Below are positions 18,008 through 26,018 of a stretch of 64,000 nucleotides of DNA, piece after piece (the first letter of the stretch is position 1; each line of letters opens with the position of its first letter). A program made the position numbers and the translations under genes. The stretch spans positions 3,156,001 to 3,220,000 of the forward strand of contig NZ_CP072141.1 of NCBI RefSeq assembly GCF_019355555.1, given 5' to 3'. This stretch comes from Rhizobium sp. L51/94 (GTDB lineage Bacteria; Pseudomonadota; Alphaproteobacteria; Rhizobiales; Rhizobiaceae). Below the pieces are notes generated by a model. It did no database searches and was not told the origin of the DNA. It saw only the letters and a list, made by a program, of their open reading frames with translations.

Positions 18008-18901
18008 ATGGAACGCGGCGAACTGAATGATCTGATGGCATTTGCCGCCGTGGCGCGTGAGCGCAGTTTCACGCGGGCAGCAGCAGCGCTGGGTATTTCG
18101 CCGTCGGCACTCAGCCATGCGATCAGGGGCCTCGAAGAGCGGCTTGGGGTCAGGCTGCTGGCGCGCACGACCCGCAGCGTTGCGCCGACCGATGCCGGCC
18201 TGCGGCTGTTGCAGCATATCCAGCCGGCTTTTACCCAGATCGAAGCCGGGCTGGAAGCGCTTGGCGAATGGCGCGACAGTCCCTCGGGCAAGGTCAGGCT
18301 GACGACCTTTTCCTACCCGGCCCGGACCATTCTCCGCCAGAAGCTCCCGACCTTTCTTCTGGAAAACCCCGATGTCGAGGTGGAAGTCGACATCAACGAC
18401 CGGCTGGTGGATATCGTCACCGACGGTTTCGATGCCGGCATTCGGTTCGGGGAAACGGTGGCGAAGGACATGATCGCGGTGCGCGTCGGCCCAGATCTCA
18501 GGACCGTCGTCGTCGGCACGCCGTCCTATTTCGAAAACCGCAAGAAGCCCGAGGTGCCGGCCGATCTCGAAGGACACAATTGCATAGGCTATCGGCTCGC
18601 CAGTGCCGGTGGTCTCCTGCCGTGGGAATTCCAGTCGGGGGCACGCGAGATCAAGATCAGGACATCCGGATCCTTCGTCGTCAACGATGGTGACCTCGCC
18701 GCCGCAGCCGTTCGCGCCGGTGCCGGCCTCGGCTACATCATGGAAGACGACGTCGCAGACGACATCGCCGCAGGCAGGCTGATCCGCGTCCTCGATGCAT
18801 GGTGCCCGCCGTTCCAGGGCTGCTATCTCTACCACCCCAGCCGCCGCCAGACCCCACCAGCCCTGCGCGCCCTCATAGCCGCGCTGAAGGAGGAGGCGTG
18901 A
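18008..18901 (+). CDS. LysR-type transcriptional regulator
   Basis: 297 residues. N-terminal winged HTH: FAAVARERSFTRAAAALGIS then PSALSHAIRGLEERLGVRLL; the remainder is the periplasmic-binding-like effector domain (VEVEVDINDRLVDIVTDGFD, AVRVGPDLRTVVVGTPSYF). It belongs to the GcvA/AaeR-like branch that usually regulates a divergent neighbour, here the aldo/keto reductase at 16795-17901. The intergenic 106 bp should carry the shared operator. Confidence 0.93.
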   Translation: MERGELNDLMAFAAVARERSFTRAAAALGISPSALSHAIRGLEERLGVRLLARTTRSVAPTDAGLRLLQHIQPAFTQIEAGLEALGEWRDSPSGKVRLTTFSYPARTILRQKLPTFLLENPDVEVEVDINDRLVDIVTDGFDAGIRFGETVAKDMIAVRVGPDLRTVVVGTPSYFENRKKPEVPADLEGHNCIGYRLASAGGLLPWEFQSGAREIKIRTSGSFVVNDGDLAAAAVRAGAGLGYIMEDDVADDIAAGRLIRVLDAWCPPFQGCYLYHPSRRQTPPALRALIAALKEEA

Positions 18902-18994
18902 TCTTATCCGAGGTCATGTAGAAATGCATCGCCGACCGTCCGGCGCGAACATTGCCGTAATGGCATCCGGACGCTCTTGCAGAGGCCACTGAGC

Positions 18995-19645
18995 CTAGCT
19001 GCGGGCGTAACAGCTGAGATCAGACGTATGAATCGCCGCAGGCGTCATGATTATCCTATAATTGTAAACCGCGCAGTCACAGTGTGTTGCTACGCTGAAG
19101 TTGGATGCCGACCGCTCGAGCACGCCTTTCGACGGACCGTCCGAACCTATTCCCGCTCTATGAACGATCCACTCCATGTCATTGGCCTCTGTCGCAAGAT
19201 ATTGCATCACCGCTTCGTTGTCTTCATGCTGACCGATATAGGCGCGGGCCAAGGTGTTGCGTATCGTCCAGAAGAGTGGAGAAAGTCTCCCGTTATAGGG
19301 TCTGCTCAGTCCTCCCGCCTGGTAGAGAAGACGCTTTACGCCGTGCCGCCGCATCGAGGGGACAAGCCTTTTCACGAAGGCGGCATTGATCCTGTCGGTC
19401 CTCTGGAGCTTGACATCGCCGAGCATCGAAATGACGAAATCGACCCCGCTCACCAAGGCATCCGTGTCGATCGGATCCGTGATCGACCCCTGACGCACCT
19501 CGAGGTTCGCCGTTGCGCCGCCCAGCTTTTCCGGAGACCTCGCCAGTGCCCTCACCCTGTGGCCGCCCGCAAGAGCCAGGGAAACGAAATGCTTGCCCGT
19601 ACCGCCAGTGGCGCCGAGTACCAGAAAAGTCGATTGTTGGGTCAT
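18995..19645 (-). CDS. NAD(P)-binding atypical short-chain dehydrogenase (NmrA/SDR_a5-like)
   Basis: 216 residues starting MTQQSTFLVLGATGGTGKHF, which is the Rossmann dinucleotide motif GATGGTG at the N-terminus. Later segments include VRALARSPEKLGG, VDFVISMLGDV and VKRLLYQAGGLS. It lacks the classical YxxxK catalytic pair, as expected for NAD(P)H-binding atypical SDRs of the NmrA type. The upstream ribosome binding site is weak; starts further up would add a low-quality extension. Divergent from the AraC-type gene at 19837. Confidence 0.8.
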   Translation of the reverse strand: MTQQSTFLVLGATGGTGKHFVSLALAGGHRVRALARSPEKLGGATANLEVRQGSITDPIDTDALVSGVDFVISMLGDVKLQRTDRINAAFVKRLVPSMRRHGVKRLLYQAGGLSRPYNGRLSPLFWTIRNTLARAYIGQHEDNEAVMQYLATEANDMEWIVHRAGIGSDGPSKGVLERSASNFSVATHCDCAVYNYRIIMTPAAIHTSDLSCYARS

Positions 19646-19836
19646 TCGTGATATCCGTTCGTTAGTGCAACCACGCCCCGGCGCCATAGGAGTGAGGCCC
19701 TTGCCGCTTGGCTCCGAGTCCAAAGCCTGCCACACCCGTTCACGCACAGCCGGCTGCTCCCGTCAGAAAAACTCGCGTCTTTCGCTCCCGTTTCCGTGAG
19801 TTGAAATTAGACCGGGATCTCCGTAGGTTCTATGGC

Positions 19837-20793
19837 ATGGAATCCACATTAGTATCGCGATCGTCCATTCTGGCCAGCGATCCGCTATCGGACGTGCTGT
19901 CACTGGTGAAAACGCGCGGCTATATGTCGGGCGGGTTGGATTTTGGCGGCAACTGGTCCTACAGCTTCGCGGCGGATTCAGCCTTTCGCTGTTTCGCGAT
20001 CGTATCCGGCCAGTGCTGGCTCTCCGTTGCGGATGGACCGGACCCTATCCTGCTTAGGGAAGGCGAGTTCTTTGCCCTGCCCCATGGCCACCGTTTTTCC
20101 CTGGCAAGCGACCCGGCAATCGACCCGGGCAACATCTATGACGAGGTGGACGGTCCCCTCAACGGGCGCGTGCTTCAAATCGGTGGCGGCGGTAACTGTT
20201 GCCTGTTCGGTACCATTTTCACGTTCAGGCAGGAGCTGTCGAGCCATCTGCTCAACGCCCTTCCCGAGATACTGCATATCGACGATGGCGCGGATCGCTA
20301 CGCCCTCAAAGCCTATCTGGATCGGATGATGGCGTTGCTGAGGCATCCGCAACCGGGAAGCGTTCTAGTTGCCGAATACCTTGCCGAGACGATGTTGGTC
20401 GAGGTTTTGCGGCTGCACCTCGCGCAACAGGCAGAGATCGGCATAGGCTGGCTGTTCGCCCTGTCGGATAAGCGCCTTAACCGAGCCGTTACCGCCATTC
20501 ACGAACAGCCCGGCCACAGATGGAGCGTTCGGCAACTCGCAGAGCGCGCCGGCATGTCCCGCTCGGCCTTCGCTTTCCGGTTCAAGGAGAAAGTTGGAGT
20601 ATCGGTAATGGAGTATGTCGTGCAGTGGCGAATGATGCTCGCAGCGGACCGCCTCCTGACCACCCCGGACACTATAGCCAACATAGCCAGCAACCTCGGA
20701 TACGATTCCGAAAGCGCATTCGTATTCGCATTCCGCAGGGAAATGGGCTGCACACCGCGCCAGTACAGCCGCCGAGCCGCGCGCGGGGCGTAG
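19837..20793 (+). CDS. AraC-family regulator with N-terminal cupin domain
   Basis: 318 residues starting MESTLVSRSSILASDPLSDV. The N-terminal half is the Cupin_6/AraC-binding type (GGLDFGGNWSYSF, LREGEFFALPHGHRFSL). The C-terminal 100 residues carry the double HTH (WSVRQLAERAGMSRSAFAFR, then IANIASNLGYDSESAFVFAF and GCTPRQYSRR). Regulators of this cupin class usually control a nearby oxidoreductase gene, here plausibly the divergent SDR at 18995-19645. Confidence 0.9.
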   Translation: MESTLVSRSSILASDPLSDVLSLVKTRGYMSGGLDFGGNWSYSFAADSAFRCFAIVSGQCWLSVADGPDPILLREGEFFALPHGHRFSLASDPAIDPGNIYDEVDGPLNGRVLQIGGGGNCCLFGTIFTFRQELSSHLLNALPEILHIDDGADRYALKAYLDRMMALLRHPQPGSVLVAEYLAETMLVEVLRLHLAQQAEIGIGWLFALSDKRLNRAVTAIHEQPGHRWSVRQLAERAGMSRSAFAFRFKEKVGVSVMEYVVQWRMMLAADRLLTTPDTIANIASNLGYDSESAFVFAFRREMGCTPRQYSRRAARGA

Positions 20794-20876
20794 CCTGTGC
20801 CCATGCGGCCGTGATGGCTGGCAGGGGTCAGCGAGCGTGAAATCTCAGCCCGCCCGTCTGGCAGCACCACATAGCT

Positions 20877-21110
20877 TTACGACGCCGAGAATTTTACGGT
20901 TACGCCGCGCTGGCGAAAGTAGGCCTGCATCAGCTTCCTGCCTGAGCGATTGTTCTGCACGAGCCGTGAAGGGTCGAATACGGCCTCTTTCAGGCCGGCT
21001 CGCGTCAACGCTGCCTTCAGATCCGCGATATATAAGTCGATATCGGCATTGTTCGCCTGAAGCGATTCATAAACCCGGTTTGTTGCGTCTGCTACGGTTG
21101 GTTCGCTCAC
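20877..21110 (-). CDS. Small hypothetical protein (77 aa)
   Basis: Starts at GTG 21110 (M-SEPTVADATNRVYESLQAN), because the GGAG motif lies 6 bases upstream of it, whereas the GTG at 21116 would overlap that motif. The product is helical (DIDLYIADLKAALTRAGLKE) and ends with a small basic part (SGRKLMQAYFRQRGVTV). No family recognised. It marks the right edge of ordinary sequence before the low-GC region. Confidence 0.55.
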   Translation of the reverse strand: MSEPTVADATNRVYESLQANNADIDLYIADLKAALTRAGLKEAVFDPSRLVQNNRSGRKLMQAYFRQRGVTVKFSAS

Positions 21111-21972
21111 GATCACTCCGGTCGCCGTCTGTCAGGCGATTACTATGTTTTTCCGCCCCGATCCTATTGTGGTGAAAATCGCTGGCGTCAATAGGGGAAC
21201 ATGGATTGAAACATTACGACCGGGTCGGAGAGGCGCGATACAGACCATATATTGTGAAACCGGTCAGAGCCCCTGCCTGGCGGGCGATCCGCCAGACCGC
21301 CCCGCGAGATGTGTCCGATCCGAATTCTAAAGTGAATGGCGGCCACGGTCTTTTGCTGTCGGCCAGGCTTCAGACCGACACCGACCTGTCCGCGACAGTG
21401 GGACCAACATTCCTGACGGCGGTGACCAGTCTCGGAAAGTCTAATCTGGCAACAAGCATGTAGCAAACCATCGATAACCCGTTCGGCACGACGTTGTCAC
21501 CTATGTCTCCGGGTCGGACATGACGAGACAAGAGTCCGCCGCAACACCTAAGTGATTGAAAAGATTCGACGTCACTGTGATTCACGCAACAAACCTGCAA
21601 TGATTCACGCATCAGCCCGACTATTATGTAATAAAATCAGCAATTTAAGTTTTTACGAAAATTGGCGATTTGTCGCCAAAAATGCCCAAATGAAGCTTCG
21701 GGCGCTGTATCGCGATTGTTCGACAACACCCAAATCGACGGAAGCGCTCACCCGAGAGTCGTGCATAGGGATACCCTTTAGTGTGTTGTGAGCGTGGGAC
21801 AACATGTAGATCTGTTCCCCATAGACCCAGACCCTCGCCACATCAAGGTCGTCATTTAGACTGCCTGGTACGCTCGAAACACTGGCCATAAGATCCACGA
21901 GACTGGTACCCATCTTTCCGCGTCGATCGACAAGCGACGTTCTATTTTGAAGTTGCGCACGCACTTCCATTT
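21111..21972. other. Low-GC, gene-poor stretch left of the IS3 remnant
   Basis: About 860 bp with short open frames on both strands and no convincing gene. A 105-codon minus-strand frame (21653-21970) reads MGTSLVDLMASVSSVPGSLN and then VWVYGEQIYMLSHAHNTLKG, which looks protein-like and may be a fragment of an inactivated gene that I cannot name. The base composition is clearly lower in GC than the flanks. Confidence 0.4.
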
Positions 21973-22098
21973 GCGATAGCGGATCGTCTTGCGTTCGGCG
22001 GATATGATGTTGCAGGCCCGTCGTTCCGAAAGACCCATGACGGTCTTCAGATGCGTAACGGCGTCACGCTGGGCGGCGGGCCCTACCATTTTTTGCAA
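21973..22098 (-). pseudogene. IS3-family transposase OrfB, N-terminal fragment
   Basis: In the -1 frame relative to OrfA, the peptide KMVGPAAQRDAVTHLKTVMG continues LSERRACNIISAERKTIRYR, the standard OrfB beginning of IS3-family elements. Similarity stops abruptly at about 21973; the DDE catalytic domain is absent. An A-rich run (AAAAAATGG on the minus strand) at the junction with OrfA fits the usual programmed -1 frameshift. Confidence 0.85.
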
Positions 22099-22348
22099 GA
22101 AGCTCGCGGAGTGCGGCCGCATCCAGCATCTGCTCGGCCAGCAACTTCTTTAGCCTGGCATTCTCGTCCTCAAGCGCCTTCAGCCGCTTCGCCTCGGAGA
22201 CTTCCATGCCGCCGTATTTGGCCTTCCAGTTATAAAATGTTGCTTCTGAAATCCCGTGCTTGCGGCAGAGATCGGCAGCCTTCGCGCCAGCCTCCTGCTC
22301 CTTCAGCACACCGATAATCTGCTCTTCCGTAAATCTCTGCTTCTTCAT
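22064..22348 (-). mobile_element. IS3-family transposase OrfA (remnant element)
   Basis: 94 residues: MKKQRFTEEQIIGVLKEQEA, then ADLCRKHGISEATFYNWKAK, the HTH of IS3-family OrfA, followed by a leucine-zipper-like region (RLKALEDENARLKKLLAEQM). OrfA is intact but OrfB is truncated, so the insertion sequence is dead unless complemented in trans. Clean terminal inverted repeats were not identified. Confidence 0.88.
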
Positions 22349-22538
22349 TCGTCCGTCCCTTAATAGGCCGGACCCTTACCCATTATGGAGGAAATTCTCA
22401 GTGGCAGGTCAGCCGATTATCAAGGAAACTCCCGAATGGTAGCCTATCAACCAACTTGAAGAAAGCGTGTTGGCAAGTCCCGCCTATGGGTCTGGATTTT
22501 CAAATCATTTCCAAAAGGAAATATATTTTTGTCCATGT

Positions 22539-23003
22539 TTACTTACTTTCGTCGAATGGAATATATTGCTTAAAGGGCCTTTTGGAGTCGGGAGCTTCTC
22601 CGCTTGGATAGAGCAGACAATACATTTTGCTGTGATACACGACGGCTAGAGGATAACATGAGTCAGCCGCGCTCATGCCACGAGCAGAACATATACTGAA
22701 TCCCTTCCCAATATCCTGAGATGTACATTTCTCGCCAGGACAAAAGTACTGTGTTATCCCGGTGTATCCTTTGGAAAAAAACACAACTGGCTTCGAATAC
22801 ATGTCCAGAGACCCAACGGTCTCGGCTAGCTTTTTGTAGGCTTTGTCGACATCACTCTTATCGCCAAAACTGAAAGTCGATGGTGTGTCGTTCGTATAGT
22901 CGAACTTAGAAACATCTGTTTCACAGTTCAGAGCGAAAGCCGGTGAGAAAGAAATGATCGCGCCGATCAGTCCGATAAAGATGATATATTGGTGTGATTT
23001 CAT
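22539..23003 (-). CDS. Small secreted cysteine-rich protein coupled to the VgrG-like ORF
   Basis: 154 residues with a signal peptide (MKSHQYIIFIGLIGAIISFS, cleavage after AFA). The mature part has six cysteines (LNCETD, YFCPGEKCTS, FSICSARG, DSCYPLAV, MYCLLYPSG), suggesting disulfides in the periplasm. Its ATG overlaps the stop of the preceding gene (TGATG), so translation is probably coupled. Lower GC than the flanking core genes. By position it could be a periplasmic immunity or accessory protein of a type VI cargo, but no family is recognised and this is inference. Confidence 0.6.
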   Translation of the reverse strand: MKSHQYIIFIGLIGAIISFSPAFALNCETDVSKFDYTNDTPSTFSFGDKSDVDKAYKKLAETVGSLDMYSKPVVFFSKGYTGITQYFCPGEKCTSQDIGKGFSICSARGMSAADSCYPLAVVYHSKMYCLLYPSGEAPDSKRPFKQYIPFDESK

Positions 23004-23347
23004 CAATTTAGGTCAATCCTCCCACTATCAATAACGACACGCTTCTCGCCGTTTACTTCAATCTCGTCAAAATCCAGGAAAAGTTTAGTGTCTGAGATGG
23101 CGATTGAACCGTCTTCGTGCATCAAGACATTTGAATTGCCACAGGTTAGGTGAAGTTCACCGTTACTCTGCAATGCGGTGCTGTTTTGGGTCGTTAAAGA
23201 GAGTGTGTCATTGCTCATAAGGTTAATACGTGAACCTGCGTTGACGCTGTAGGACAAACCGACATTCGTCGTCATTCCTGCACCAACATTCACTGCATTA
23301 AAAACACCCACGCTCTCGGTCTTGTTCTTCTCGACAATGACCGACAT
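23003..23347 (-). CDS. VgrG C-terminal beta-helix-like protein (orphan or fragment)
   Basis: 114 residues starting MSVIVEKNKTESVGVFNAVN. It shows the gp5/VgrG needle pattern, with VG or AG recurring every eight residues (ESVGVFNAV, NVGAGMTT, NVGLSYSV, NAGSRINL), then the typical distal segment VLMHEDGSIAISDTKLFLDF and a hydrophilic end. The gp44-like hub and OB-fold of a full VgrG are missing, so it is either the remnant of a spike protein or a standalone beta-helix. AAGGT precedes the ATG. The downstream gene overlaps its stop. Confidence 0.55.
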   Translation of the reverse strand: MSVIVEKNKTESVGVFNAVNVGAGMTTNVGLSYSVNAGSRINLMSNDTLSLTTQNSTALQSNGELHLTCGNSNVLMHEDGSIAISDTKLFLDFDEIEVNGEKRVVIDSGRIDLN

Positions 23348-23364
23348 GTTACCTTCGCCCGGAT

Positions 23365-23538
23365 TCAGTATTCCGGGAAAGCCGAGTTTTTTGCCACCTC
23401 ACCTATTCCGCCGGCCAAAGATGTCAACAAGGAAGTCACTATCCTACCAATGCCGCTTGGCCCCACCGTAAGCATCATGTTTCCGCCAATGACCTCCGTG
23501 GTGATTGTTTTCCGCCTCAGTTGCACCAATCGTTGCAT
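23365..23538 (-). CDS. Short ORF (57 aa) upstream of the VgrG-like gene
   Basis: Reads MQRLVQLRRKTITTEVIGGN and then MMLTVGPSGIGRIVTSLLTS, ending AKNSAFPEY, 17 bp before the VgrG-like ATG. No good ribosome binding site; a stop lies just upstream of the ATG. It may be the tail of a truncated gene of the same island. Called only because it is collinear with the next two genes and looks protein-like (glycine-rich, hydrophobic end). Confidence 0.3.
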   Translation of the reverse strand: MQRLVQLRRKTITTEVIGGNMMLTVGPSGIGRIVTSLLTSLAGGIGEVAKNSAFPEY

Positions 23539-23580
23539 TTGTTGCAGCGACCATTGGTTTCGTCAGGACATAGAAAAATG

Positions 23581-23656
23581 TGGTGGGCCCGGAGAGACTC
23601 GAACTCCCAACCAAGCGGTTATGAGCCGCCGGCTCTAACCATTGAGCTACAGGCCC
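23581..23656 (-). tRNA. tRNA-Ile (anticodon CAT, lysidine-modified type)
   Basis: 76 bases with encoded CCA. The acceptor stem GGGCCTG pairs with CGGGCCC; the anticodon loop is CTCATAA, anticodon CAT. The body (GGTTAGAGC, GGCTCATAA, CGCTTGGT) is close to Escherichia coli tRNA-Ile2 and unlike initiator or elongator tRNA-Met, so it should read AUA after C34 is converted to lysidine by TilS. Its 3' end faces the low-GC region with the IS3 and VgrG remnants, the usual geometry of an island integrated at a tRNA. Confidence 0.9.
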
Positions 23657-23805
23657 TACCTTGCGCTCTGCGCAATATATCGGAGCAATGGTCCTCCGGT
23701 ATGTCTTGCCTCTAGCCCAAAACTTGTGTCACGACAAGGGATTGCCGCATTGGCTACACAATCAATCGACACAAGGGTATTCCAGAAGAACAACGGAGGA
23801 AACCG

Positions 23806-24549
23806 ATGACCCTGCCCCAGCCAGCCAGACTTGCCTGCAGCGCCTTTGCCGGCCTTGCCCTGCTGACGCTCACCAGCGCGACGGCCTTTGCAGCGGGCGA
23901 GCCGCGCCAGGCGCTGATCAGCGTTTCCGGCGAAGGCCAGGCGGCTGTCGCGCCCGACATGGCGGTCGTCACGCTGTCGGTCGTCAAGCAATCAAAGACT
24001 GCCCAGGATGCACTCGATCAGGATAACAAGGCGATGGGCGCGGTTCTGGCGACCCTGAAGAATGCCGGCATCGCCGAGCGCGACCTGCAGACCTCCGGCT
24101 TTGCCATCCAGCCGCAGTATAATTATCCACCTGCAAAGGACGGCCAGCAGCAACAGCCGGAACTGGTCGGCTACCAGGTGACGAACGGCCTGACCGTGCG
24201 CGTGCGCGACCTCGGCAAGCTCGGCGGCCTCATCGACCAGGCGGTCGGCCTCGGCATCAACCAGGGCGGCGACATCCAGTTCGTCAACGACAAGCCGGAT
24301 GCGGCAATCGAGGCGGCTCGCAAGGATGCCATGGCCAATGCCGCCGCCAAGGCAAAGACGCTCGCCGAAGCCGCCGGCGTCAAGGTCGGCCGCGTCATCG
24401 AGATCACGGAAAATGCCGTGCGCGCAGCACCGCAGCCGATGATGCGTCCGCTTATGCTCAAAGGGGCTTCGGACACGGCCGTGCCTGTCGCCGGCGGTGA
24501 GAACAGCTATAACGTCACTGTCAACGTGACCTATGCGCTCGAGCCATAG
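23806..24549 (+). CDS. SIMPL-domain (DUF541) periplasmic protein
   Basis: 247 residues with a signal peptide (RLACSAFAGLALLTLTSATA, cleavage after AFA). The rest is the DUF541/SIMPL domain: ISVSGEGQAAVAPDMAVVTL, VTNGLTVRVRDLGKLGGLID, AARKDAMANAAAKAKTLAEA and SYNVTVNVTYALEP. Family members (for example E. coli YggE and Brucella BP26) are periplasmic or outer-membrane-associated, form channel-like oligomers and are linked to oxidative stress. Start ATG has GGAGG upstream. A strong intrinsic terminator follows. Confidence 0.92.
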   Translation: MTLPQPARLACSAFAGLALLTLTSATAFAAGEPRQALISVSGEGQAAVAPDMAVVTLSVVKQSKTAQDALDQDNKAMGAVLATLKNAGIAERDLQTSGFAIQPQYNYPPAKDGQQQQPELVGYQVTNGLTVRVRDLGKLGGLIDQAVGLGINQGGDIQFVNDKPDAAIEAARKDAMANAAAKAKTLAEAAGVKVGRVIEITENAVRAAPQPMMRPLMLKGASDTAVPVAGGENSYNVTVNVTYALEP

Positions 24550-24580
24550 GCCGCAGCGCTCACGGCAACGCCTCAAACGA

Positions 24581-24617
24581 AAGCCGCCCCGGGTTCGAAG
24601 ACCCGGGGCGGCTTTTT
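24581..24617 (+). terminator. Intrinsic terminator after the SIMPL gene
   Basis: AAGCCGCCCCGGGT and ACCCGGGGCGGCTT form a perfect 14-bp stem around TCGAAG, ending in TTTTT. It lies between convergent genes and may serve the minus-strand neighbour as well. Confidence 0.9.
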
Positions 24618-24636
24618 CGTTCGATGTTCACAGACC

Positions 24637-24987
24637 TCAGCGGCCCATCATCGGGCAGCCGCGGACGTTGGCAAACATGATGGTATCAGGACCACGGCGG
24701 CTGAAACCGTTGACGACGACACGGCGCGGCGTGACATCGACGACGCGGGCGCGGCGCAGGCCGTAATCGCGGGCGATACCTTCTGCCTGGCGCGGATCGC
24801 AGCCGCGACCACGGAAGCCGGGTGGCGGCATCGGCGGACGGCCGTAATAATCCGGCGGTGGCGGACGGTGATGTCCGGGACCGACGTAGATATCGAGGTT
24901 CTGTGCAGAGGCCGAGGTCACCGTGCCGGAAAAGGCACCGGCAATCAGCGCCGCCGTCAGGGCGGCTTTGGCCAGAATAAGTTTCAT
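24637..24987 (-). CDS. Small periplasmic protein, paralogue A (116 aa)
   Basis: Signal peptide MKLILAKAALTAALIAGAFS with cleavage after ASA; ATG at 24987 follows GGAGG. A Pro/Gly/Arg-rich stretch (HRPPPPDYYGRPPMPPPGF) precedes a 50-residue C-terminal module: CDPRQAEGIARDYGLRRARV, then TPRRVVVNG, IMFANVRGCP. The same module occurs in the next gene at 25168-25470, including both cysteines, so the two are tandem paralogues. Function unknown. Confidence 0.75.
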   Translation of the reverse strand: MKLILAKAALTAALIAGAFSGTVTSASAQNLDIYVGPGHHRPPPPDYYGRPPMPPPGFRGRGCDPRQAEGIARDYGLRRARVVDVTPRRVVVNGFSRRGPDTIMFANVRGCPMMGR

Positions 24988-25167
24988 GTCATCCTCCATG
25001 GAGTGTAAATACGATCAGCGCCCACCGCGCCTCCCGCGCAATCGGCGCTGGTGCAACGGCTGGAACCGAAAACGGTTCAGAATCAGCCAAAGGCATCTTC
25101 CAGTTAAAAGCAAGTCCCGCGAGACGCCAGATCAAATATCGCTAAGCGGTGCGGAAAGCCTGCCCCC

Positions 25168-25470
25168 CTATCGGCGCAGCACCGGGCAATCGGACTGGTT
25201 GGCAAACACCATCCGTTCCATGCCATGGTGGCTGCGGCCGACGACCACGACGCGGCGCGGCGTGATCTTGGCAATCTCGGCGCGCCTTATGCCGGCGGCC
25301 CGTGCCTTGCGCACGGCCATCAGCGGCGAGCAGATGTCGCGACCACGATGTTCGTAACGGACCTTCTCCACCGGAGACGAAAGACCGGCAGCAGAGACCG
25401 AGGGCACCATGACCGACACTGCGCTCAACGCAATCAGGCCGGCGGTTCCGAGTTTCGCAAACAGGTTCAT
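25168..25470 (-). CDS. Small periplasmic protein, paralogue B (100 aa)
   Basis: Signal peptide (MNLFAKLGTAGLIALSAVSV, cleavage after VSA). The C-terminal module CSPLMAVRKARAAGIRRAEI, TPRRVVVVG, MVFANQSDCP matches that of the neighbour at 24637-24987. The start may be ATG 25470 (CGGAG eight bases upstream) or GTG 25479 (GAGG seven bases upstream). Both cysteines are conserved, suggesting one intramolecular disulfide in the periplasm. Function unknown. Confidence 0.72.
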   Translation of the reverse strand: MNLFAKLGTAGLIALSAVSVMVPSVSAAGLSSPVEKVRYEHRGRDICSPLMAVRKARAAGIRRAEIAKITPRRVVVVGRSHHGMERMVFANQSDCPVLRR

Positions 25471-25595
25471 CGCATTCACTCCGTTTCCTCAATTTCATTG
25501 CCCGACGGATCGGGCATGCGGTGAAACCTAGAGGAGCGAGCTTGAACGACAAGCCAACGGCCCGTTCACTTCATATTCAGCGTTCTCTCCGGAAC

Positions 25596-26018
25596 TTATG
25601 CGCCGAGATGCAGTATTACCTCGCGCTGGTGCGGCCGATCCCTGTGTTCGAAAAGGTAGATCCCCTGCCAGGTGCCGAGCAGCAGGCGACCGTTGTTGAC
25701 GGGAATGCCGATGGACGTCTGCGTCAGCGCCGCCTTGATATGGGCCGGCATGTCGTCGGCGCCCTCGGCAGTGTGGATCACCCAGCGCATGGACGGATCG
25801 GAGGACGGTGGCACCAGCCGCCGGAAGAAGGCATCGAGATCGGTCCTGACGTCGTCGTCGGCGTTTTCCTGGATGATCAGCGAGGCCGAGGTATGGCGCA
25901 CGAAGACGGTGAGCAACCCTTCCTCCGCACCGCTGCGGCGCACGAACGCCGCCGCCGCATCCGTGAATTCGTACAGCCCCTGGCCATGGGTCGACAGCTT
26001 GAGAACGGTCTGCGGCAT
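25596..26018 (-). CDS. YjbQ family protein (UPF0047, secondary thiamine-phosphate synthase type)
   Basis: 140 residues starting MPQTVLKLSTHGQGLYEFTD, with GAAGGAG before the ATG at 26018. Family signatures: VFVRHTSASLIIQENADDDV, MPAHIKAALTQTSIGIPV, GRLLLGTWQGIYLFEHRDRP. UPF0047 proteins are small trimeric enzymes; E. coli YjbQ has weak thiamine-phosphate synthase activity. Physiological role unclear. It stands 147 bp from the siderophore-reductase gene on the same strand. Confidence 0.92.
   Translation of the reverse strand: MPQTVLKLSTHGQGLYEFTDAAAAFVRRSGAEEGLLTVFVRHTSASLIIQENADDDVRTDLDAFFRRLVPPSSDPSMRWVIHTAEGADDMPAHIKAALTQTSIGIPVNNGRLLLGTWQGIYLFEHRDRPHQREVILHLGA

Noticed and set aside
18900-23580. 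Duplicate of the tRNA-Ile 3' end as a left attachment site
   Set aside because: Reading through the region I found no convincing copy longer than a few bases; the island call rests on GC, content and geometry only.
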